A stretch of 64,000 bases of DNA, taken from Hyparrhenia diplandra. Taxonomy: Eukaryota; Streptophyta; Magnoliopsida; Poales; Poaceae. The stretch lies in assembly GCA_015847255.1 (NCBI GenBank), contig JADLZK010000279.1:62001-126000 (forward strand). Direction: 5' to 3'. Both the position numbers and the translations under genes were made by a program. The notes below the pieces were generated by a model. It worked only from the letters and a program-made list of their open reading frames with translations. It was not told the DNA's origin and did no database searches. Shown here piece by piece: positions 10,431 through 22,139 of the stretch (its first letter is position 1; the number at the start of each line of letters is the position of its first letter).

Positions 10431-11560
10431 GAAAGAGCTTTGAGTTTTCATCTCCAAGCTTAACCCAGTTAATTTTCCCTCTCTGTCTCCAGTACAGCTG
10501 CTGCTGATGTATGAGAGAAGAAAGCTTGTTATGAAGAATCACCCTGAAATTCCACTCTTGAACAGTGAGATCTCTTCCCTGCTCAATAGAATCTAGAAAG
10601 GAGATCACCAACTTGACATTAGCAATGATCATCTTTAAATTTGACAATTTAGACTGCCAATTTCTCAGAGAATTTCTTAAGGCTTTGAACTTGGCTGAAA
10701 TGAGCTTGGCAGGATCTGTCTGAGAAAAATTGCCATTCCAAGTGGTAGCAACCAGAGGAAGGAAGCTATCATGCTGCATCCAAAAATTTTCGAACCTGAA
10801 TACCTTGCTTTTAGGAATGGCAGTATCAATCTTTATAACACAGGGCCAATGGTCAGAGATTTCCATGACCAGAGAAGAGGCCATGGTATTGGGGTAGTCA
10901 ATAGTCCAATTCTGAGAAGAAAAAAACCAATCAAGCCTGACAAGAAGAGGAGGTTGCTGTTTATTGGTCCAAGTGTACCTAATCCCATGCAGGGGGATCT
11001 CAACCAATCCCAAGGAACTAATCACATCATTAAATTTGATCATTTCATTGACATTCCCACCAGGCCTGTTCCTGTTTTCAATTCTTCTATATAGGTTGAA
11101 GTCTCCCACAAGCAACCAGTTGACATCATCGAGGCATATTAATATTTTCGGCCATTCCAAAAAAAAAAAAAAGCTCTTTCCCTTCAAAGATCACAAGGTC
11201 CATAGACCGAGGTAAGAACCCAACGTTCATTATTGTGGATCGAGAAAAATTCCACCGAAATGCCAAACTCATTCGAAAAATTTCATTCCCCACAAAAAAC
11301 CGAGCTTTTCCAAACTACCAGGATGCCACCGTAAGCTCCAATTGAGGGCGTAAAGCAAAACTGGCCAAAAACTAATGGGGCAAAATTTTTTGATGTAAGA
11401 AATATCAAAATGCTCCCGCCGTTTCCCGGATGCTAATAACATCACAATTAGCATCCATAATCTTGCTTTTTAGAGATTCCCATTTCTCGGAGGCATTAAT
11501 TTCTCTTATATTCCAACATAAAACATTCCGTGCTTTAAATGAGTTTGAAGAATTCATTTA
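10430..11560 (-). pseudogene. LINE ORF2 AP-type endonuclease and linker
   Basis: The 325-codon frame at 11187-10210 contains WLLVGDFNLYR and, further on, SDHWPCVI, the Asp-Phe-Asn and Ser-Asp-His motifs of the exonuclease-endonuclease-phosphatase fold that nicks the target DNA. It continues through WRQRGKINWVKLGDENSKLFH, the conserved linker before RT. The N-terminal part of the endonuclease (11190-11560) is frameshifted. Confidence 0.8.
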
Positions 11561-12283
11561 AATAACAATATGAAGGGGTAGCATTGGGTCACAAAATGCA
11601 AAGCACATGTGTGACATAAAGCTTTTTAAAAGGTTCATACAAGACCAAGCACGCTCACAGAGCCACATAGTACTTAACCCAAGATCGCAACCAATATTTA
11701 GGTGGGGCCATAAGCCACTACTAGACGTAATAACCGAAAAACAAAAGATAGCAAAGATATAGTTAAGTGCATCTTCATTGATTTCCTCATCTTCATCATC
11801 AGTAGTGTGCTTCTTCTTCAAAAAGTTAGCCTTGGAGCTCTTGACCTTCCTGTGTCTTGCATTCTTGGAGTTCTTCTTACCCCCTTTGACAGCCTTCACT
11901 CCCCGTGAGCAAAGCAATCTTGGATTTCTTGTTTAGGGTGTCATCAGAGAGCATAGCTCCATCAAGATCACAGAGCTCAGATCCCATCTTCCTAATCACC
12001 TTTGCAGAGAGAGAGAAGGAGCGTAAACATTGCAGCGAGAGCAATCTTTCTCCTTACACACCGAATTTTTATAACCCCCTGTTGATCCCCTTGAGCCGGG
12101 GCTCCTTCTAACTTCAGTTTCGACTAACACGATTTCTTCTTTGATTTGTTGGTGGAAGTAGGGGATTGCAAAGAAGCATGGGAGGTTCCTCCATCGGTCC
12201 CTCGGTCCGATGCTTATTCGCAGGGAACGTAATCCACAACACTTTCGTGAGCTTACAAAGAATTTCCACGCATTTCGGTGATT

Positions 12284-13345
12284 TCAGCAAGTCGACAAGC
12301 GGCATTGTTTAGTAGGACATATGGGGGGCAGGTCAATCACTACAATCTGAGAACCAACCAAGCACTTCATTAGTTTCTCACAGGAAATGAAACTCTTGGC
12401 AAGGCTGTAAAATTCTGGAGAATGGAGGAGGAAATTAAAAAAATTTCCCCGTCTTTTTGGAACCGCCACCTTGGGTCCTTTTGTTGGTTGATCAGAAAGT
12501 AAATAGGCCCATGGGCCAAAAGATTCTTCAATAGTGAGCAAATTCTTTGCAGAAGGTGGGGGGAGAGGCCCAATAAAAGCAAAGCCCACCTGCACATTGG
12601 GACCATTCTGCACAACTTGATTAACTTCAGCATCAATCTGCTCTTGAATTTCTTCATCATTCATCAAGTCTGCTTCCTGAATTTCTAGTGGCATAGCATT
12701 AACAGGGTTGTTGATCACTGGAAGATTAACCTCAGCATTCTCCAGATCATTTAGCTGAAAGATGGGATCAGCTTCCACGTTGTCAGCAATCGGCACTTCC
12801 AGATTATCTTCTTCATTCTCATTAACCCGATTCAAGAAGTCATTGAGTTCTAGGAACATCTCCCGCTGTTCTGGTAATGGCGGATCAATGACCATTTCTT
12901 CCATAACCACCTCATCATTCAAATCCAGATTAGGCAACTCTTGAGGATTAGCATTCAGATTCAGATTTGGCCCAACAGGCCTCCCGAGGAGGCCACTCAT
13001 CCCAACCATCAACAGCTTCTTCAAAGAACACCTTGGACTGCAAGCATTTTCCTCTCGGGCCTTCAAAGTTATGCCCCTGGTATGCCATCACCATCATTGC
13101 CAATCCCATGTTGAACCACCGGGCCTGGACCAATCTGACCAAAACCGAAGAAATCATAAGGAGCACCGGTGGGAAGTCGCCAGCCCCGGAGCAGGGTCCT
13201 CATCCCGTGGCACACCACCCTTAAGATTTCCCCCGAAGAATTTCACATGGCGGCATTCCCCGAACTTTATTCTGACCATGTTCGTGTAAATGAACTGAAC
13301 CAAGCTCAAGTTCCAAAGTGGCTTGATGTTGTGACGAAGCATGTC
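12284..13345 (-). pseudogene. LINE ORF1 (gag-like) fragment
   Basis: A frame of about 260 codons (13066-12284) is acidic and Asn/Leu-rich (for example QELPNLDLNDEVVMEEM and EFYSLAKSFISCEKLMK). Upstream in other frames is WNLSLVQFIYTNMVRIKFGE with CRHVKFFGG, typical of ORF1 of grass L1 elements. The start is missing, which fits the 5' truncation. Confidence 0.6.
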
Positions 13346-15233
13346 AACTCAAGAAATATCTCCCTGTAGAAGTCAAATAGCACATAATATCAAGAAACCA
13401 TTAAGAGAAGCATGTGTGTTTTAGTTTTAGTTTTAGTTTTAGTACATCTGAGTGAGCTGACCTGAGGCAAGTTGTAGCAGCCTGCTGCAGATCAAACCTT
13501 GAATAAGTATACCACTGAAAATAGAGCAAATCAAGATAACTATTTGACTGAGACGATATATGTGGATCAGTGGATTTGACTGAATAGTTCTTCGATTACA
13601 ATATACTAACATGGATTACCAATTTCTTAGTCGTAAATGCTGACTACTAAGAGTCTAAAATAACCTACCGGAGCAAAAGATGGACAGCAGGCCCAATTAT
13701 TTTGTACGAGGTTCTGTTTCATTTGCAACAATTGGTCCAATGCAACGGCTAGCATGGCAACAATGAATTCGAAGTGACATAGAACACCAAATGGATTATA
13801 TTGGCATAAGCAGTTTATTATTGGCATAAGCAGCTCCCATATATATTCCTTTCCTATCACTTGTGTACCTCTTCTAGAATTTGAATGCATTTAACATTAG
13901 AGTAGGCAATCAGAACTAAATCCCATAATTGAAACTGTAAAGTTTAGGTTGAAGTAAAGAGCATCATATGGCTGGAACAATGAGCGGTAGGTTGACAGTT
14001 GACACACACAGAGATCAAATATTAAATTCTCACCAGATAAATCAACGCAAGTACCTGTCCATGCAACCCATCGTGAAGGCCAGGTTAAGCTCAAAGAAGA
14101 TCCTGCACATATCGATACATGTATTTGAGGTGGCATCGAAATAACAAACTGATAATATGTGAGATACCCATGTATAATGAAATAACACAGCAACACTGAA
14201 AAAAGCTAACAATACAACATTCTAGAATTCAGATCATACATTAGAGTATGTAAGTAAGTGCAAATGAGACATTGGAAACATTAAAGTTCAGTTTGCGGAA
14301 AGGACAATCAGGTAATTTGTACATCGTGTGGGAGGTTCAGACACAAACGTCAAAGACTATATCGTCACCAGGTAATCAAGGTAAGGAGGTCTCCTTTTGC
14401 TTTTCAAAGCCGGTTAACTATCTCTGCTCGCACCTCAAGATCAGGTTGGGATGACACACGTCGATTTCACGGCAGCAGAAGTAGGGACTAGTGGACATAC
14501 ATAGCAGCTAGGGCAATCCATTTCAGTGCAAACATGAGACATGTGATCACAAGCGTTCAACCAAATGGAACAAACTTTGCCTATGATTGAACAGAAATAA
14601 GACTTCCTGACAGCTCATGGAAGACTTTGCATTTTAGCATTCAGTATTTCATTCATAACTATGAGGAAGATAAATATGCCCTATTTTACACGGACACTGC
14701 TAAAAAAAATAGGCAATCACTTCATTGAGAATTCCAGCATTAGCATTGTCATCCACAGTAGTGGAACTAGTGGCGAAGCACGACAGAGCCTCACAGAGAC
14801 CACTTGTTCTATTTTTTTATACATAATGTGGCAACATATACGATGTTCTACCTTTGAAACTCTGATGTTCTACACAGGAAACATTGATGTTCTATCAAGG
14901 GAACTTGAATGTTCTACTTTTTCATACATAACATGTGACAACCAAGTAGTAGCATATAATCTTTCAAATTGTCATTTGAAAGATATGTAAAAAGCATGTG
15001 CAGAGATACGAGGCAAATCGAATAAGTGGTGGAAAAATAAAGACATAACAATTTGGTCATCTACTAACCTGCAATATGTGCCATAAACTAGAACATTCAC
15101 TCAGAACATTGATTTATTTACAATAGAACATCGAAGTACACGTGATTGAACATAAGAATAATGACGGGGAACATAGATGCATAAACTAGGAACATTCACC
15201 ACAAAAATTCACTGTGAACATCATTTTTTTTTA
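13346..15233. other. Non-genic spacer with isolated exon-like segments on the minus strand
   Basis: There is no complete gene. A short TTTTAG tandem repeat lies near 13412-13436. Minus-strand stretches bounded by AG and GT exist near 14055-14105 (LSLTWPSRWVAWT) and 13660-13760 (AVALDQLLQMKQNLVQNNW), and could be exons of an unrecognised gene. 14820-15200 is rich in GAACATT/ATGTTC words, typical of transposon debris. Confidence 0.25.
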
Positions 15234-16077
15234 GGAAAAAGTCCAAATTACTACCCTGTGTTTTTAGTCAAGTCCACATAACCCCTAAGGTATCGGTTTA
15301 GTTTATTTTACTCCCGTGGTTTGGCAAAACCGCGCACTTAACACCTTTTGGCACTAATCCAATCCGGTTTTGCTGACGTGGAGGTGGTTTTGCAACTAGT
15401 CATGCCACATAAGCGTTGACGTGGCTCATCTCCATCTCCACTAGCATTCACCATTGACTGCTCTTTGTAAGATAAGATAAGAATCATCTTGTTGCACTAC
15501 ACCTACATCATTCTTGTGAATTAGCACATAAATTTTGGCAACGCCATTATCTGTGACCTCTTCAGACATGAGCTGACATGTGTTGTCATTATTTAGAGGC
15601 CTCAAACCACTGTTAAAATCTATAATTCCCCACTTAACCATATCCTTGTACATCAAGTACTAACCCGCGGGTGAGATAAATACGTATCTCGTAGCTGCCG
15701 CCGATTCCCGGAGTTGTGTCGAACGCCGAACGCCGCCGAGGGTCGCAAGGCCTATTGTCGAACGCCGCCGAGGTCACAAGGTCAACTGTCAAACGCCGCC
15801 GAACGACTACGAGTCATGAGTTATGTACAAGTCTCGTGGGTTACGTATGAGCCGGCCGAAAAACGCTAGGAAAAATAATTTGCAGCCACATCAGCAACTT
15901 ATGTGGCATGACTAATTACAAAACCACCTCTACGCCACCAAAACCGGATTGGATTAGTGGCAAAAGGTGTTAAGTGCACCGGTTTGCAAAACCACCGGAG
16001 TAGAATAAATTAAACAATACCTTAGGGGGTTATGTGGACTTGAGTGAAAACGCAAGGTAGTAATTTGAACTTTTTCC
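15234..16077. mobile_element. 844-bp DNA transposon with long terminal inverted repeats
   Basis: The left end GGAAAAAGTCCAAATTACTA matches the reverse complement of the right end, GGAAAAAGTTCAAATTACTA, and similarity continues inward for about 190 bp. It includes the blocks reading AAAACCGGATTGGATTAGTG and ATGTGGCATGACTA on the right arm. Long inverted repeats suggest a Mutator-like family, but no 9-bp target duplication could be confirmed beside the left T-run. Confidence 0.75.
15720..15800. repeat. GAACGCCGCCGAGG direct repeats inside the element
   Basis: GAACGCCGCCGAGG or a close variant recurs three times with about 37-bp spacing in the GC-rich core of the 844-bp element, with GTCRCAAGG between copies. 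Confidence 0.5.
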
Positions 16078-16733
16078 TTTGTGATATGTGTATTTCTGTT
16101 GGCGAGGGCGCTCCTTCTTATTGGGCTTTGGTGGGATGTATGAGTGTGAAAAAATGTCCTCTGTTGGCAGTCCTTTTTGGGCCGGCGCAATATCTCTCAC
16201 ATTTGGATCAACTTCCTTCTTTTTCCTCATTGTCAGCTCGAGCTCATCTAACAAGTTTCTCTCTACTTGAGTGGTGGTATTAATCTGGTGTTCCACTTGA
16301 TCATCCACATTTTGTTGCATGTCTACTTTTTTGTTGTTGCCTTTAAGCATCTTACTTTCAGATTCCCTGCTTGGCCATGTAAACTGGATTGGTATATTTG
16401 CCACCGTAATGGAATCTGAATTTATCATTGCAATTGGTGGTGGGCATGAGTGTTGTAAACGTTTCTTCATTGTTGATTCATCAGGTTGTGAATGCTTCGG
16501 CAAGCCCAAAGCAATCGAATAGCTCTTCTCTGTGTTGCTTGTTGGTAGCTCTAAATTCAACCAATCATCTAAGGTGATTTTGCTCTGTTCATCTAATAAC
16601 TCGGTGTTCCTGGGCTTTTGATTCAGAGCCCCTGCCTAACTCCAGGCTTTTGGTTGACCCACATCATAGCTTCGTACTGCGTACAACTCTCCTCTGCATA
16701 ACTCTAGCATCATCTGATTTTGGGGATTCATGT
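16078..16733 (-). pseudogene. Unknown ORF, interrupted by one stop and cut by the 844-bp element
   Basis: Reading down the minus strand from ATG at about 16731, MNPQNQMMLELCRGELYAVR runs to a TAG at 16638-16636. The same frame then stays open to the transposon boundary at 16077, giving a hydrophilic protein (for example LLDEQSKITLDDWLNLELPT and HSYIPPKPNKKERPRQQKYT). The frame enters the inverted repeat directly, so the element truncates the ORF. I do not recognise the family. It has no membrane segment or obvious motif and could be a transposon accessory protein. Confidence 0.4.
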
Positions 16734-17567
16734 TCCTCAGAACAATCTCCAATCGTGAAATGGGGTCTCGCGAGCGTGAGTCATCGATTCCCCATTCCGG
16801 GCATAGGAGCAACTTGGAGATCGAGAACCAGGAACACAATCGAAGAAACAAACGGGGGAAAGCAAATCTACAGCTAAGATCGACCGCCTCTCGAACAGTT
16901 GAAGCCAAATCCAGCCCCGAACAAACAGAGCAGAAACGGCGACCGCACGCGCTCTAGCGGGGAGGGAGGGAGGGGGAAGGATGGGGAGAACAGGAAATAC
17001 CACGGTCAATCGAGAGCGCGCGATGATCCGGAGCGATTCCCCTACTTTGTGGCGGAGGAGTCGCCAGAGATCGCCAGCGATGATCCCCGGAGTTGGCTTC
17101 TGGCGCCTTTAGTCGCCCCTGTCGCCCAGTCTCTCCCAAGTTTACCCAGTCACCCCAGCTTCTGTAAAAGCGATCTAAAAAGCTCACCCACCTGCCCTTT
17201 TCTCCCCTCCTTTACAGAAGAAAATTTTCGACAGTGCCGTGCTAGCCCAAGATTCATATTCATCTTCCACCATGCATGACTCCAGGCAAAGCCAACGCAG
17301 TCGCAAAGGCTCAACTGAAGTTGTCAAGAGCAATCACGCGGTCGATTAGCATGCAAACAGTTACACAGCTTACAAGACAGTGGCCGCTATTTACGTTCGC
17401 CATTCAGAATTAAACAATACAAGTAGCGTGAAGCTGACCAAAGCATTTCACAGAGTTCATTCTACAGTCATCATACCAAAGCATTTCATAGAGCTCAATC
17501 GGCAGTCATCATAAGACACTAGGTAACGCATGTAGCCAAAAGCTCTTCTGATCTTGCCATTCTAATC
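16734..17567. other. GC-rich 5' flank of the unknown minus-strand ORF, then spacer
   Basis: 16740-17250 is GC-rich with short ORFs on both strands and could be the 5' leader or promoter of the unknown ORF. 17280-17567 has no recognisable feature apart from a doubled word CAAAGCATTTCA at about 17439 and 17477. Confidence 0.3.
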
Positions 17568-17569
17568 TA

Positions 17570-17716
17570 CTCACTCCATTCCAAATTATAAGACGTTTTG
17601 GCTTTTCCAAATACATAGATTTTGCTATGCATTTAGATATACACCATGTCTAAATACGTAGTAAAATCAATGTATCTACAAAAGCCAAAACGTCTTATAA
17701 TTTGGAATGGAGGTAA
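17570..17716. mobile_element. Stowaway MITE (Tc1/Mariner), 147 bp
   Basis: CTCACTCCATTCCAAATTAT on the left and ATAATTTGGAATGGAGG on the right form near-perfect inverted repeats that continue through AAGACGTTTTGGCTTTT. TA flanks both sides (17568-17569 and 17717-17718). Confidence 0.9.
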
Positions 17717-17769
17717 TAGTTTCCACTAACCTACTTTATTTTATTTTCCTTCCTACTTTCCAGGCCAAG

Positions 17770-19310
17770 GGCTGGAAGCTCTACAGAGCTTGAGCTTGCG
17801 GCATTGCCATCTGCCTTTTCAACTAACCCTTGTGTACCTTTTGCTTTGGCCCTTTTCATCAAACCCTGAGGAAGTCTTCATGGAGTCTTCAAGCTAGCAA
17901 AAGATGGGCGTTAGTGGATTTCCATGAGAAGAACATGAACATAAAATGAGTTAACAAATTTGCGTAATCAGTATAGTCTTCTGTGAAATGTTATTGTTTT
18001 ATGATATATTACCTTCATGTTGTCTACTACATTGGTATATTTTGGTTCATCTTGTTCCTTTGCAGCAGGGTATCCTTGACAGAAGCATTCTTGTCGCCAG
18101 ATTCATTGGATATAAATTTTGAAACAGTGCTGCCCCTGTTTATTGCACATAACAATGCATTAGCTCCTCCAAGAAAGAAACTTGATTTTGCAGATAAAAC
18201 ATGTACATAATGAGATAAAACGATAAAGTATGCAATAAAAGAATTACTATATTGTTGTTCATGTCATACCCGTGAACTCTTTCACAGCAGAACATTCCTC
18301 CCATATTCTGAGCATGGCATCAAAGGTTCGTTCCCTGACAAAGACGCTCCACGAAAATGGATCATTAATTTCCTCACTTATTTTCTCCAGCAACTCACGC
18401 ATCACCTTGGCCTCCTTTGTGATGGCCTAGAGAATAGTTTGAAAAACAACACAAAGTTCAAATACACATATCAAAGAAATAATAAAAACTACAGGTTAAG
18501 TAGGTAACAATCTGGCATAGCCAAAGCTTGTACCATCATGGTGGCAGCAGCTTCAACACATCGAGGTCCTTTGTAGGTCATAAATCCAAAAGCAACCTTC
18601 CGAATCCTGGAGCAGAAGGTGACTTGGGGTACCATTCCAGTCTTGGTTTTCAGCAACTCGAACAACAGACAAGTCTCCGCCATGATACACTAGAAACATT
18701 GGTTTTCAATTTACACAAGAAAATAACTTCAATGAGCAATATATCTACAAGTTAATGTGGCAGTCTGGCTACGTTTGTTAGCAGGGAAGGACACACCCTT
18801 TAAGGCAACTCTGGTGGTCGAAAATCCAGTATATTCTAAGATACTTGTTTGATGGGCAAAGTCGGTGAGCTTGTCCTTCAGGCAGATCTCATCAACATTG
18901 TGTTCTTTGCCACAGTTTTTCAGCATATTCAAAAGTTGATCCTCCAGATTGATACACTTGACACCAGCATTTCACAGTTTGTGCAAATATTAATTAAATT
19001 AGGAAATCAGGCTACATATAGTAAAATCTAAGCGGGACAACAAAGGTTTTGGAGGGATAAAGTCAGGCAGGAAGATACCAAGTTGAACAGGGATGCCACG
19101 TCATTCCCATCATCTCCATTGAGCTTAGGACCATTGGCAGCATTGCCTTCCACTTGACATGCCAATACTTCAGGAGAATTGCGCTTTTATAATATTCCTG
19201 GAGGTAAGTCATGTATAGGGACCAGGAATTAGCAGGAAAGTACGGCAGTATCGAATCCCACCCCCATGCTCTTTCCAGAAGTTCTGCACCGGACAAGCAA
19301 TCATGTATAT
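17770..19310 (-). other. Series of exon-like segments on the minus strand, gene unidentified
   Basis: At least five open segments are bounded by AG and GT dinucleotides. They are 19300-19060 (ELLERAWGWDSILPYFP, and in another frame VLACQVEGNAANGPKLNGDD), 18930-18745 (CLKDKLTDFAHQTSILEYTG), 18690-18490 (MAETCLLFELLKTKTGMVPQ), 18428-18272 (KVMRELLEKISEEINDPFSW), 18200-18066 (KSSFFLGGANALLCAINRGS) and 17865-17745 (KAKGTQGLVEKADGNAASSS, then a stop). Codon-like order and splice-like borders suggest a real multi-exon gene downstream of, or fused to, the SKP1-like exons. I do not recognise the protein. Exact joins are uncertain. Confidence 0.45.
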
Positions 19311-19617
19311 ATCAGAAGAAAGCAAAATTGGCAATTAATTACCTTAGGGGAGAACTAGAAATGATGTCATAATAATAGTAATAAAGAAATAAAATTAACA
19401 GGAAATGGAACTGGAAAGGTGCAAAGCAGCAAATCAAACTACACAGGTAAAATAATTGGATCATAAATCACAAATGGAATGCATAGTTAACAATTAACTC
19501 CAATTCCACTTTCAATTCCAAGAGAGGATAAGCACAGGGGGTGGACCTGGGTGATTAACTATCTCGAATGGTGGTATTTCTGGAGGATGACCAAGCTTTC
19601 TGCATTCTTCACCGTGA

Positions 19618-22139
19618 TCAGCAAAACCATTCAACAACTCCATGAAAGTTTCTTCCATCTGGGGCCAAATAGGCGTCGAGTTTGGTCGCCATTGTGGTAG
19701 TCAGGGCCGGCGTGGAAGCGGTGCTTAATTTTTCCTGGATTTTGACTTGGACCTCAGGCATTTTAACCTTAACCATGTCTATAATGGTCTGGCGGGTCAG
19801 GTTCACCAGCCCCTTGATGTTCAGGACGCTTGCAGCCTGCCAAGGCAAACATATAGCTAGATATTTTCCTCGAGTGTGCATTTTGATTAGTGAATATGAA
19901 ACATCAGAAGGGCCCAACAATCCCAGCATGAAAATCAATGGCAAATAGATAGTATCCTCAAGTATTTTCTCTTTTTTTTTCTATCTAAGATGTATAAAAA
20001 CTGGTGGAATCAGATACAGTGGTATCCATTTGAAAAGCATCAGGTACAGGGGTCATTTCAGATACCTATAGAATCAAAACAAATTATTATTTTGAAGAAA
20101 ACGGTATCAGTTTCTACCTCAGTACCATTGTATATTAAGGCTGCAAGCGAGTCATAATTACCAGTTCCACAGTACTTGATTAAGATATTCCTACCAAGCC
20201 TAAAAACAGACATTTGCATTATTATTTGCATATGATCTTAAACCTTCCCAGGTTTTAGCTACGATGTTACAGCTGGTACGAAGAAAAAACATTAAGAGGC
20301 CTGTTTGGATTTCTTCATTTTGAAGGAATTGGAATCTACTTAATGGATTAAGATATTTAGCTTGGAATTTGAGATCCTACAACTTTGAAGAGTTCACATA
20401 TAAGCCTATTTCAAACATATAGCTTAGATATTTTCTTCGAGTGTGCATTCTGATTAGTCAATACGAAACATCAAAAGGGTTCAACAATCCCAGCTTGAAA
20501 ATCAATGGCAAATTGATAGCAACCGCAAATAGTTCCATACATTAAATGCAACCAGGAGTCTAAATGTATCTGAGTCATATTTTATCAGTTCCTTATTGGC
20601 TAGCATATGAGCATCAGATCCGATCAAAATATATGGTTCTAAAATATCATAATCTACAACAATTATGATCAAACAGTTTATGGGTTCCTCCTAGAAGCAA
20701 AAATATAATCCTACCACCACATGGTAAGTTGTAACAGCCAAATGTTTATATGAATGAATGCCAGAGCGCCATGGCCAAGCAAGTCATGTAAATTAGTTCA
20801 GTATTTTCTTTTTTTCTAAGGATGTATAAAAAAAATGGTGGAATCAGATAACAGTGGTATCCATTTGCAAAGCATCTGGTACAAGGGCCATTTCAGATAC
20901 CTTTAGCATCAAAACAAATTATTTTGAAGGAACAGTATTTATTTCTACCTCAGTACCATGGTATATTAAGACGGCAAGTGAGTCAATTGTTACCAGTTCC
21001 ACAGTATTTGATTAAGATATTGCCACCAAGCCTAAATACAAACATTTGCATTTGATCTTAAACATTCCTAGGTTTCAGCTATGATGTTACACCAAGTGTG
21101 AAGGAAAAACATTAAGAGGCCCGTTTGGATTTCTTCATTTTGAAGGAATTGGAATCTACTTAATGGATTATGCAATTTAGCTTGGAATTTCAGATCCTAC
21201 AACTTTCCAAAGTTCACATATGAGCCTATTCCAAAGTTCACATGAAGTCCACTGTATATGCACGGTATTATGATATAAGGTAGATCAGAGCCAGGATAAC
21301 ATAAGGTGCACCAAACCCCACAGAAAACTACTTGCAGGCTACAAATCTGGCACAAGATTCATCACTCATGTGAAGCTATGAAATGTTACAGAACTAAGCC
21401 CTGATCATGAGAGGCGCAGTTGACAAGCTGATCAACCAAAGTAACAGTTTGCACTACAAGCCATACCAATAGCAATAGATGCACTGAGGCAACACATCAA
21501 CACCATACCTGGAACCCTTCAGTAGGGTATCTAAAATAAACTGATCAGTCGTTTTCATTCCAACCCATATTACCAAATAGGAATGAAAACCGCAGGAAAC
21601 AAGTGTCCTATTGACAATATTTCAGGTGTCAATCATAAGGAAAAATTATTATACCCTATTCAGGTATTGCAACAGTCATATACTACCAAAATGAAACAGA
21701 AACCCATAACCAAACCTGACGATATTTCCAAAAAAAAAAAAAAAAAAACGAAGACCGATCTGCCACTAAATACAATCAGATCCAAGGTATCGAGGGGAAG
21801 GGGTGGGGGCTCACCAGCATGAGGTCGATGAGGAAGTCCTGGTCGACATTGACGAAGTCTGCATCGAAGATCTTGAGCCAATCCTCGGCAGACTTGTTGG
21901 TTGCGCCTACCGCGTCGCCCGCCCCGGTCGGCTCGGCGTGCTTGTTGCAGTACTCGATGACCTTGAAGAGGATGGGGAGGTGACGTCGGGAGCGGGATGA
22001 CTTCGTCGGCGCAGTCGTCCTCGATCATTTTCTTGAGCTTGCCCGACTGTATCGCCGCCGACTCATTCACCTCGAACTCCTGGTTGTCGCTGCTGCGGAG
22101 CCTCAACATCTTCTCCTTCGGCTTCGGAGGCGCCGCCAT
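19618..22139 (-). CDS. SKP1-like protein, two exons, frameshifted in exon 1
   Basis: SKP1 is the adaptor that links F-box proteins to cullin-1 in SCF ubiquitin ligases. Exon 1 (22139-21815) starts MAAPPKPKEKMLRLRSSDNQ and ends DFVNVDQDFLIDLML at a GT donor. Exon 2 starts at 19836 with AASVLNIKGLVNLTRQTIID, the SKP1 dimerisation/F-box-binding region, and the intron sits at the position of the single conserved intron of plant SKP1 genes. The middle of exon 1 changes frame. After VIPLP the sequence has CCC and CCCC runs (21988-21990 and 21974-21977) where the family frame needs one more C each, and the correct peptide resumes as ILFKVIEYCNKHAEPTGAGD. After QEKL in exon 2 the normal acidic WAFE-type C-terminus is absent; the frame goes on to a stop at 19618. 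Pseudogene, divergent paralogue, or homopolymer error. Confidence 0.75.
19843..21250. repeat. Partial tandem duplication inside the SKP1-like intron
   Basis: A unit starting AAACATATAGC at about 19846 recurs at about 20416 and is followed for over 100 bp by the same sequence. The segments GGTGGAATCAGATA...CAGTGGTATCCATTT (20005 and 20836) and TGTTTGGATTTCTTCATTTT (20305 and 21124) are further paired blocks. The second copy carries about 270 extra bases (20525-20800). Divergence is roughly 10-15 percent by eye. The duplication includes the intron/exon 2 border region. Confidence 0.7.

Larger units (their letters stand above)
7760..13345 (-). mobile_element. L1-type non-LTR retrotransposon (LINE), decayed, minus strand
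   Basis: The poly(A) tail appears as a T-run at 7760-7773. Going up the element (towards higher coordinates) one meets the C-terminal zinc-binding region, reverse transcriptase, AP-type endonuclease and ORF1, which is the L1 order. Frames are broken many times. The 5' end near 13345 stops inside ORF1, so the copy is 5'-truncated, as is common for target-primed reverse transcription. No convincing target-site duplication was found (AAAAAATTACAT beside the tail is not repeated near 13345). Confidence 0.85.

Noticed and set aside
13412..13436. TTTTAG repeats as an interstitial telomere
   Set aside because: The plant telomere unit is TTTAGGG; this is a four-unit simple repeat.
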